A stretch of DNA of 31,087 nucleotides, from the NCBI RefSeq assembly GCF_016283395.1, contig NZ_JAEEMU010000059.1, forward strand, positions 1 through 31,087, in the 5' to 3' direction. This document shows, piece by piece, positions 1 through 5,135 of this stretch. Positions within the stretch are counted from its first letter, which is position 1, and every line of letters begins with the position of its first letter. This DNA comes from Ruminococcus sp. (GTDB taxonomy: Bacteria > Bacillota_A > Clostridia > Oscillospirales > Ruminococcaceae). Under the pieces are notes generated by a model, which was given only the letters and a program-made list of their open reading frames with translations, searched no databases and was not told the origin of the DNA. Position numbers and translations under genes: made by a program.

Positions 1-33
1 TTGTAACAGGGTAAATACTTACGAAACGCTGAC

Positions 34-62
34 TTGACTAATACATAGCTGTATGCTAAAAT
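34..62 (+). promoter_or_regulatory. Possible promoter with dyad in the spacer
   Basis: TTGACT (34-39), a 17-bp spacer and TAAAAT (57-62) read towards the recombinase remnant. The spacer contains a dyad, ATACA-TAGC-TGTAT (41-54), which could be an operator. Nothing intact follows, so it may be a relic control region of a lost mobile element. Confidence 0.3.
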
Positions 63-89
63 TAAGGAGCTATATCATTCAGCTGCTTT

Positions 90-452
90 GTGAAGCAGCA
101 ACAGGAAAGGAAATCAGTACCGATAATATCAGAGCAATATGCTTTTGTCAATACTAAATGGAATGGTGAACCTATGCAGAACGGCACACCTTATTTCTGG
201 CTTGGTGAGTTCTGCGAGAAGCACGATCTTCCATTCTACGGCTTGCACAGTTTCAGACACCTGTTCGCATCGCTCCTTGTCAACCAGGGTGTGGACATCG
301 TGACGGTCTCAGGGGCGTTGGGACACTCGACGGTTTCTACAACGAGCAACATTTATTGTCATATGCTGGAAGAATCCAGAGCAAAAGTCTCAGATGCGGT
401 TAGCTCAGCGCTCAATTTTCGCACAAATAAAAATGAGCCAAAAGGCACATGA
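90..452 (+). pseudogene. Tyrosine recombinase (phage-type integrase), C-terminal remnant
   Basis: The 120-residue product carries only the C-terminal half of a tyrosine recombinase catalytic domain. Visible catalytic elements are the H-x-x-R box (HSFRH), the LGHS box and the tyrosine nucleophile in NIYCHM. The N-terminal DNA-binding domain and the first catalytic arginine are absent: the frame is closed by a stop at 63-65, and the GTG at 90 falls inside what is normally mid-domain sequence (the KQQQERKS stretch). It therefore cannot be an active recombinase unless the window edge hides a frameshifted 5' part. It sits about 120 bp from a tRNA-Glu/tRNA-Met pair, the usual setting of integrative elements that use tRNA attachment sites, so I read it as the scar of a lost element. 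No direct repeat of a tRNA 3' end was found here. Confidence 0.75.
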
Positions 453-462
453 CCTCTGGCTC
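431..462 (-). terminator. Hairpin overlapping the recombinase stop
   Basis: GAGCCA (435-440) pairs with TGGCTC (457-462), extended inside by AGG/CCT. On the minus strand it is followed by a T-rich run, so it would work as a weak back-up terminator for the tRNA operon. It overlaps the recombinase stop codon at 450-452. Confidence 0.35.
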
Positions 463-514
463 AAAAATCCGCAATTCATGAATAATGAACAGATAAAGAA
501 CAAAGCGGATTTTT
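463..514. terminator. Bidirectional terminator-like inverted repeat
   Basis: AAAAATCCGC (463-472) and GCGGATTTTT (505-514) form a perfect 10-bp inverted repeat with a 32-nt loop. Each arm ends in a T run on one strand, so it could stop transcription from the recombinase side and from the tRNA side. Confidence 0.45.
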
Positions 515-520
515 AGTATA

Positions 521-561
521 AAAGAAAAACTCGGAAACCGCGATATTACGCTGTTTCCGAG
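521..561 (-). terminator. Terminator of the tRNA operon
   Basis: A perfect 9-bp stem, CTCGGAAAC (530-538) with GTTTCCGAG (553-561), is followed on the minus strand by TTTTTCTTTT (529 down to about 520). It lies 12 bp beyond the 3' end of tRNA-Glu and is the expected rho-independent end of the tRNA-Met/tRNA-Glu transcript. Confidence 0.8.
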
Positions 562-573
562 AATCGTGTTAAG

Positions 574-645
574 TGACCCGTACGGGAATTGAACCCATGA
601 TTCCGCCGTGAAAGGGCGATGTCTTAACCTCTTGACCAACGGGCC
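574..645 (-). tRNA. tRNA-Glu (anticodon TTC)
   Basis: Read on the minus strand the gene folds as a cloverleaf: acceptor GGCCCGT pairs with ACGGGTC, the anticodon loop is CTTTCAC with anticodon TTC, and the T arm contains GGTTCAATTCC. The discriminator base is A and CCA is not encoded. It is the second gene of a two-tRNA transcript. Confidence 0.95.
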
Positions 646-649
646 ATAA

Positions 650-726
650 TGGTAGCGGCAGTAGGATTCGAACCAACGACCAATCGGGTATGAACCGAGT
701 ACTCTAGCCAACTGAGCTATGCCGCC
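650..726 (-). tRNA. tRNA-Met (anticodon CAT), CCA encoded
   Basis: The minus strand gives acceptor GGCGGCA pairing with TGCCGCT, an anticodon loop TTCATAC (CAT), a T loop TTCGAAT and an encoded CCA (652-650). The T arm and the closed acceptor fit elongator tRNA-Met; an Ile tRNA with lysidine-modified CAT cannot be excluded from sequence alone. First gene of the pair, only 4 bp from tRNA-Glu. Confidence 0.92.
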
Positions 727-758
727 ATATTTTTATTGCCGTCACCTGCGACTAAATT

Positions 759-787
759 ATTATATTACAGAATTGGTGAAAAGTCAA
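759..787 (-). promoter_or_regulatory. Sigma-A promoter of the tRNA-Met/Glu operon
   Basis: On the minus strand: TTGACT (787-782), 17-bp spacer, TATAAT (764-759). It starts transcription about 25 bp upstream of tRNA-Met. Confidence 0.85.
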
Positions 788-879
788 GCATAAACGCGAA
801 AAAAAATATTGTTTTGTAGACTTGCACAAAACAGTGGCTTTGCTTGCACTGTTGAAGAGCATATTTTACAACAGACGGA

Positions 880-908
880 TTGACAACACTGCTGATATAT
901 GATAAAAT
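880..908 (+). promoter_or_regulatory. Sigma-A promoter of the DUF5680 gene
   Basis: TTGACA (880-885), 17-bp spacer, TAAAAT (903-908). The ribosome-binding site GGGAGG follows at 932-937, 6 bp before the ATG at 944. Confidence 0.8.
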
Positions 909-943
909 CAATGTAATGAATTTTTTGATTTGGGAGGAAGAAA

Positions 944-1387
944 ATGGGAACAGATGAAATAAAGTCGTTTCTTATACGTGCGAAAAAGGCAACATATGCA
1001 GGAAAGGGTGCGGAGACAGTCTCATCGCGTCCCGAGTCTCACGACTTAGAGTACACTGAGGGGGAGCTAAGATACCTCGATACATACCTCGGCGGAGCGC
1101 ATTTCGCAGGTGAGGAAGCTTTATGGATAAGCGGCAAGCCCTACTGGAGTATGAATTACGCAGGGCAGGTCATAGGAGAGCCTTTCAGCGGCGATTTTCT
1201 GAAAGAGGCACTTTTGCTCGTCCCTGCGGACAAGCCATTCCGAGGACCTGCCGAGTACAGTAACGGAGACTACACCTACAAAAGCACAGTCAAAGGCGAT
1301 TTCGGGTGGTTTCAGGGGTATGAAGTGATAGCGTACAAAGGCGAAGTTATATATGAATGTCACTATCACGGCACTCTGATAAAATAA
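944..1387 (+). CDS. DUF5680 domain protein
   Basis: A 147-residue soluble protein that I recognise as the DUF5680 family. It carries the family blocks for an N-terminal FLIRAKKATYAGKG, then SHDLEYTEGELRYLDTYLGG, FAGEEALW, WSMNYAG, FSGDFLKEALL and FRGPAEY. The family is otherwise found as a stand-alone protein or fused C-terminal to an XRE-type helix-turn-helix regulator; no such DNA-binding part is present here. Its biochemical role is not known to me. It is a single-gene unit with its own promoter (880-908) and a good RBS. Its stop lies only 5 bp from the stop of the convergent spoVAE and I see no terminator between them, so transcripts from the two sides may overlap. Confidence 0.8.
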   Translation: MGTDEIKSFLIRAKKATYAGKGAETVSSRPESHDLEYTEGELRYLDTYLGGAHFAGEEALWISGKPYWSMNYAGQVIGEPFSGDFLKEALLLVPADKPFRGPAEYSNGDYTYKSTVKGDFGWFQGYEVIAYKGEVIYECHYHGTLIK

Positions 1388-1392
1388 TCGGC

Positions 1393-1755
1393 TCAGGACT
1401 TATCCTTTTGCCTGAACAGGAAAGAAGCGATCAGTCCGAAGAGAAGAGCAGCGGTGACGCCGCCTGCTGCTGCGGTAAGACCGCCTGTGAATATACCAAG
1501 CAGACCATCGTTTTCGATGGTCTTTCTTATGCCCTCGGCAAGGAGATGACCGAAGCCCGTCAGGGGCACTGTAGCTCCTGCGCCTGCGAAGTCCGCAAAT
1601 GGTTCGTAAAGTCCGAGAGCGGAGAGAATTACACCTGTTATGACGAAGCCCGTGAGTATACGTGCAGGCGTGAGTTTGGTAAAGTCGATGAGGAGCTGTC
1701 CTACGGCGCATACAGCACCGCCAACAAGGAAAGCTTTAATGATATCCCAGAGCAT
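1393..1755 (-). CDS. spoVAE: Stage V sporulation protein AE (SpoVAE/SpoVAEB)
   Basis: A 120-residue integral membrane protein of the SpoVAC/SpoVAE family, which takes part in moving Ca-dipicolinate into the forespore and out during germination. Hydrophobic segments run from WDIIKAFLVGGAVCAVGQLL through ILTGFVITGVILSALGLY, a glycine-rich central stretch (FAGAGATVPLTGFGH) and a C-terminal AAAGGVTAALLFGLIASFLF; this is the usual size and pattern for the family. The start at 1755 lies 1 bp after the spoVAD stop (1757-1759) and its RBS, AAGGAA, lies inside the end of spoVAD, so the two are co-transcribed and probably translationally coupled. The gene order D then E is as in other Firmicutes, but spoVAC is not upstream. 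Confidence 0.9.
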   Translation of the reverse strand: MLWDIIKAFLVGGAVCAVGQLLIDFTKLTPARILTGFVITGVILSALGLYEPFADFAGAGATVPLTGFGHLLAEGIRKTIENDGLLGIFTGGLTAAAGGVTAALLFGLIASFLFRQKDKS

Positions 1756-1756
1756 A

Positions 1757-2770
1757 TTATCGTTCCTTTCTTATATGGACTAAATGTGAGATAGCAGGTA
1801 TGCTTTCGCCCTGCTGCATTGACATGGGTGACATGAGCGCACCTGTGGCTGCAAAGAGTATATCGTGGACTTCTCCTTTTTCGAGGAGCGGCAGGAAGTT
1901 TCCGCAAAGCACACTTGCTCCGCAGCCGCAGCCCGAGCCGCCGCAGTGAGTGTCCTGAGAGTCGGGATCAAATATCATTGCGCCGCAGTCGCGGTGCTGA
2001 GCCGAGATATCAATGCCCTGCTTCATAAGGATATCGAGAAGGAGCTTGCTTCCAACTATACCCAAGTCGCCTGTGATGATGAAGTCGTAATTCGCAGGGG
2101 AAGTACCCGTTGCCGACAGGTAGCGTGAGATAGTATCTGCGGCAGCAGGAGCCATTGCGCTGCCCATATTGTTTATGTCGCAGATATCAAGGTCGGCTAT
2201 CCTGCCGATGCAGCCGCCTATCACAGTGGCAGAGCCTTTGTCACGGGATAGTATGACAGCTCCCGAAGCGGTGCAGGTCCACTGAGCTGTGGGAGTACGC
2301 TGACCGCCGTAGGAAAGGGGGAAGCGGAATTGTCTCTCAGCTGTTGAGAAGTGGGAAGAGGTCACAGCAGCCGCGTGTTCAGCAATACCGCAGTCGGTGA
2401 GGATCGAAGCTATAAGGAGTCCCTCAGCCATTGTAGAGCAGGCACCGTATAGTCCGAGAAAGGGGATAGCCAGCTCTCTCATGCTGTAAGCCGAACCTAT
2501 GCACTGGTTTATGAGGTCGCCTGCGCATATTATGTCAATGTCATTTTCGGTGAGCTGAGCCTTTCGCAGAGCGAGCCCCACAGCTTCGAGCTGGAAGCGG
2601 CTTTCTGCTTGTTCCCACGTAGCCTTTCCGAAATGGCTGTCGCTTACCACTTCATCGAAGCAACTGCCGAGCGGACCTTGTCCCTCTTTTTCACCCACAA
2701 CAGATGCGAAGCTTTCTATTTTTACGGGAGTCTCAAACTGAAAAACTCCCTTGTCGATACGTTTAGCCAT
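1757..2770 (-). CDS. spoVAD: Stage V sporulation protein AD (SpoVAD)
   Basis: A 337-residue cytosolic protein with a thiolase-like fold, the dipicolinate-binding component of the SpoVA channel in the spore inner membrane. Length equals that of other SpoVADs. Visible family blocks are the N-terminal VFQFETPVKIESFASVVG, the cysteine loop LGLYGACSTMAEGL, the glycine/cysteine-rich CGGSGCGCGASVLCG and the ATGALMSP motif near the C-terminus. The ATG at 2770 is preceded by GGAGGT at good spacing. A sigma-G type promoter lies at 2793-2821, as expected for forespore expression. In most spore formers spoVAC comes first in the operon; here spoVAD is the first gene and a repeat-filled gap lies upstream. 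A functional SpoVA channel would need SpoVAC from elsewhere in the genome. Confidence 0.95.
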   Translation of the reverse strand: MAKRIDKGVFQFETPVKIESFASVVGEKEGQGPLGSCFDEVVSDSHFGKATWEQAESRFQLEAVGLALRKAQLTENDIDIICAGDLINQCIGSAYSMRELAIPFLGLYGACSTMAEGLLIASILTDCGIAEHAAAVTSSHFSTAERQFRFPLSYGGQRTPTAQWTCTASGAVILSRDKGSATVIGGCIGRIADLDICDINNMGSAMAPAAADTISRYLSATGTSPANYDFIITGDLGIVGSKLLLDILMKQGIDISAQHRDCGAMIFDPDSQDTHCGGSGCGCGASVLCGNFLPLLEKGEVHDILFAATGALMSPMSMQQGESIPAISHLVHIRKER

Positions 2771-2792
2771 GATAATACCTCCGTTTCGGAGT

Positions 2793-2821
2793 TATTATGC
2801 ACCGGAAAATTGTAAATATAC
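2793..2821 (-). promoter_or_regulatory. Predicted sigma-G promoter of spoVAD-spoVAE
   Basis: On the minus strand GTATA (2821-2817), a 17-bp spacer, then CATAATA (2799-2793). This matches the forespore sigma-G consensus (GHATR, 17-18 bp, CATnhTA). The implied start site near 2786 leaves a leader of about 16 nt carrying the GGAGGT ribosome-binding site. Confidence 0.65.
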
Positions 2822-2830
2822 AAAAAAGTC

Positions 2831-3128
2831 AATTAGTGATTAGTTAGGGGCGGATATTATCCGCCCGAGCCCTTAGCCGTTAGCAAGTGAGTAGAGAGTA
2901 GTAAGTAGAATTGTAGGGGCTGATGCCCACATCAGCCCGAGCCATACAATACAATTTGCATTAGCACGCTGTAGGGGCGAGTTCCGCTCGCCCGTGAGAA
3001 CCAATGCAAGTAACATTAAACACATAAATTAATTATCACATAAAACAAAAGGGGCGCACAATGTGCGCCCCTACAATTCTAATCACTATGCACTAACCAC
3101 TAACCACTAACAACTAATCACTTGTCAC
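2831..3128. repeat. Cluster of four heptad/GTAG-palindrome repeats
   Basis: This gap of about 340 bp is filled with repeats. Palindromes: 2848-2866 (GGGCGGATATTATCCGCCC); 2917-2938 (stem GGGCTGATG) with GTAG at 2913-2916; 2975-2993 (stem GGGCGAG, loop TTCCG) with GTAG at 2971-2974; and 3051-3071 (stem GGGCGCACA) in inverse orientation with CTAC at 3071-3074. Degenerate 7-bp tandem repeats flank them: ATTAGTG type at 2831-2846, TTAGCCG/GTAGAGA type at 2870-2912, and seven consecutive heptads (TAATCAC, TATGCAC, TAACCAC and so on) at 3080-3128. The last heptads run into the 3' end of the neighbouring gene and supply its stop codon. The 28-bp stretch 2868-2895 recurs exactly at 9946-9973. Confidence 0.85.
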
Positions 3129-3863
3129 TGAGAATATCTGGTCGTATGCGTCCCAGTACAGGATATCGAGGGTATCGGACTCTCTTTCCTTAGTGCTGTA
3201 TCCGCTGAGGTCGTAGCGTTTTGCAGTCGTTTTGCCTGACGGATAGCTTGCCACAGCTTTTGAGCGGTCTGTCCAGCTCTTAGAAGCGGCTGTATATTCG
3301 ACTTTGCCGTTTCTGACGATGATGAAGTACTCACGCTCATCTGCGCTGCTAAAGTATTCTTTCATACGCTCGTAGAAAATTCCCGTATCGAATGGAACTG
3401 CCACATTTGACTCGGGATCGGAGCTTATGATATAGAGTCCCTTGATATTTTCTTCCTCTTTGTTCAGTTCGGAAAGTATTTGTCCGCTTGTTTTGCTGAT
3501 GTTGTAAGCGTAGCTGTTTGCGTCTGTCTGGCGGACTTTCTCCCTTGCCTGTCTGAAAGCAGGTACTAAGATAGCAATGGTTATAGCTATGAATATTGCA
3601 ACGGGTATGATTATCGCCCATATCCACGCATTGCTCTTTTTTGCAGGCGGATAGGATATGTACTGATAGGGATATGGCTCATAAGGCGGCGGATAGTTCG
3701 GCGGCGGAGGATATTGCATACCGCGGTTCATATTCTGTCCGTATTGCCGCGGATATCCATATGGCTGCTGAGCGTTGCTGTAGCCCTGCCTTGGTGAAGC
3801 TGATGTGCAGTCGCATTTTTCTCCGTCACGGAGTTGTCTGCCGCATTGTGTGCAGTATGGCAT
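3114..3863 (-). CDS. Zinc-ribbon, single-pass membrane protein of unknown function
   Basis: A 249-residue protein. An N-terminal zinc ribbon (PYCTQCG then KCDC, residues 3-19) is followed by a Tyr/Pro/Gln-rich linker to about residue 75, one strong membrane helix (NAWIWAIIIPVAIFIAITIAILV, about 78-100) and a mixed extracytoplasmic domain of about 140 residues. The segment right after the helix (PAFRQAREKVRQTDANSYAYN) looks like a type IV pilin stalk, so a pilin-like or sensor role is possible but unproven. The start has a good AAGGAG. It begins 12 bp after the AEC permease stop, so the two are probably one operon. The C-terminal residues and the TAG stop are encoded by the adjoining heptad repeat array, so the tail may have been altered by that element. 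Confidence 0.7.
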   Translation of the reverse strand: MPYCTQCGRQLRDGEKCDCTSASPRQGYSNAQQPYGYPRQYGQNMNRGMQYPPPPNYPPPYEPYPYQYISYPPAKKSNAWIWAIIIPVAIFIAITIAILVPAFRQAREKVRQTDANSYAYNISKTSGQILSELNKEEENIKGLYIISSDPESNVAVPFDTGIFYERMKEYFSSADEREYFIIVRNGKVEYTAASKSWTDRSKAVASYPSGKTTAKRYDLSGYSTKERESDTLDILYWDAYDQIFSVTSD

Positions 3864-3874
3864 GATATCACTCC

Positions 3875-4840
3875 TTAAATGTAATCAAGTGTTTTCAGTA
3901 TGAACAGCCAGCCTGTCAGCGTGAACGCGCTGCACAGAGTGGTGAGCATAACGGCAAAGGCTGTAACAGTGCCTTTGTGACCGAGGTTTTTTGCCATTAC
4001 GAAGCAGCTTCCTGTAGTCGCGCTGCCGAGCATTACCAGTATAGCGATGAGCTTTTCACCGCGGAATCCCAGCTTTATAGCCACAGGCAGGAATATCGAA
4101 CAGAACAGAATGAGCTTGATAAAGGCTATGCCTGCTGTAACGGGCAGCTTTCCCTTTGCTTCGCCGAATTTCACAGAAGCTCCCAGAGCTATGAGCGAAA
4201 GGGGAGTAGCCATATTTCCCAGATATGTAATGGATTTGCTGAGTATCACAGGCTGCGGTATTTTCAGCAGCGACCATGTGATACCGACGATAATGCCGAG
4301 GATAATGGGGTTCGTGGCAATGCTTTTGAATGTGCTGAGAGCAAGTGCTTTCTTGCCTTTGCTTTTGTCCTTGTCGGGAGATGTTACGGCAAGAGTTGTC
4401 ACGGCTATGATGTTGTAAAGCGGTACAGTTCCCACTACCATAAGAGCCGCCATTGTGGAATGACCATAGATATTGTTAACGAAAGCGATACCGAGTATAG
4501 CGGCACTGCTTCGGTAAGAAGCCTGTATTACCTCACCGCGCTCGGAGCGTTCTTTTGTAAAGATCGAGTAAAGCACTGCAATGCCTACGCTGAGAACAGT
4601 CGCACACATACAGAACAGTACGAACCTGCCGTCCCATACGGAGCGGAAATCCGCAGTAGAAAGATCCATGAACAGCAGTGCAGGGAGAAGTGTTCGGAAT
4701 ACGAATTTATTTATCTGTGCCGTTGAGTGGTCGTCAAGGAGCTTAACTCTATGTACGAACCAGCCGAATATCATCATCATGAATACTGGCACAGTGGCGT
4801 TGAGACTGAATATAAGATTTTCCAGGAACAAAAATATCAC
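3875..4840 (-). CDS. AEC-family (auxin efflux carrier type) permease
   Basis: A 321-residue polytopic membrane protein of the AEC family, which includes bacterial malate/organic acid permeases and MdcF-like carriers. About ten hydrophobic segments are visible. Family features are the N-terminal LIFSLNATVPVFMMMIFGWFVHRVKLLDD, INKFVFRTLLPALLFMDL, and the second-half helix with NMATPLSLIALGASV. The substrate is unknown; malate or lactate would fit nearby carbon genes but this is only inference. The first possible start is GTG at 4840, with AAGG only two bases away; a TTG at 4831 has better spacing, so the true start is uncertain by a few residues. A promoter with two ACCGGT sites lies at 4864-4897. 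The gene is divergent from the Ca2+ ATPase. Confidence 0.85.
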   Translation of the reverse strand: MIFLFLENLIFSLNATVPVFMMMIFGWFVHRVKLLDDHSTAQINKFVFRTLLPALLFMDLSTADFRSVWDGRFVLFCMCATVLSVGIAVLYSIFTKERSERGEVIQASYRSSAAILGIAFVNNIYGHSTMAALMVVGTVPLYNIIAVTTLAVTSPDKDKSKGKKALALSTFKSIATNPIILGIIVGITWSLLKIPQPVILSKSITYLGNMATPLSLIALGASVKFGEAKGKLPVTAGIAFIKLILFCSIFLPVAIKLGFRGEKLIAILVMLGSATTGSCFVMAKNLGHKGTVTAFAVMLTTLCSAFTLTGWLFILKTLDYI

Positions 4841-4863
4841 TACCTTATGTTATTTACACCTTG

Positions 4864-4897
4864 ATTATAGCATATTTTTTCCACCGGTGCAACCGGT
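4864..4897 (-). promoter_or_regulatory. Promoter of the AEC permease with paired ACCGGT sites
   Basis: On the minus strand: TTGCAC (4892-4887), 17-bp spacer, TATAAT (4869-4864) with an extended TGC before it. Two self-complementary ACCGGT hexamers, 4883-4888 and 4892-4897, overlap the -35 box with a 9-bp repeat distance and look like an operator. Confidence 0.6.
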
Positions 4898-4898
4898 T

Positions 4899-5068
4899 TA
4901 GTTGTTAGTGAATAGTGATTAGTGCATAGTTATTAGTGAGTAGTAAGTAGAAGTGTAGGGGCGCGTTCCGCGCGCCCGTGTAAGACTTACGATGCAAATA
5001 GCATGAACGTGGTGTAGTGGCTAATGGCTAAGTGCTCACTATGCACTAATCACTAACAACTAACCACT
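4899..5068. repeat. Heptad/GTAG-palindrome element with inverted outer arrays
   Basis: The left array has heptads TTAGTTG, TTAGTGA, ATAGTGA, TTAGTGC, ATAGTTA, TTAGTGA, GTAGTAA, GTAGAAG (4899-4954). It leads into GTAG (4955-4958) and the palindrome 4959-4977 (stem GGGCGCG, loop TTCCG). The right half, 5013-5068, is a heptad array in inverse orientation (CACTATG, CACTAAT, CACTAAC and so on). The outermost arms are complementary, giving a MITE-like layout. It fills the divergent gap between the AEC permease and the ATPase. No coding sequence is present. Confidence 0.8.
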
Positions 5069-5135
5069 GAACAGTCATAATAAAAGGGGGACTGGAATAT
5101 GATGTAAGGACAAAGCTACGCGAAAGGGTGAAGAT

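Noticed and set aside
1387..1393. Terminator between DUF5680 gene and spoVAE
   Set aside because: Only 5 bp separate the two stops and no stem with a T run is visible on either strand nearby.
2778..2792. Hairpin CTCCG-TTT-CGGAG over the spoVAD ribosome-binding site as a translation switch
   Set aside because: The upstream arm lies at or before the start site implied by the sigma-G promoter (near 2786), so the hairpin would not form in the mRNA.
2831..3128. Palindrome clusters as a CRISPR array
   Set aside because: There are no constant direct repeats with unique spacers of even length; unit spacing is irregular, the palindromes differ, and no cas genes are near.
5064..5135. Metal-sensing riboswitch before the Ca2+ ATPase (yybP-ykoY type)
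   Set aside because: The leader is short and lacks the conserved GGGGAGTA and paired ATGGCGATG-type elements.
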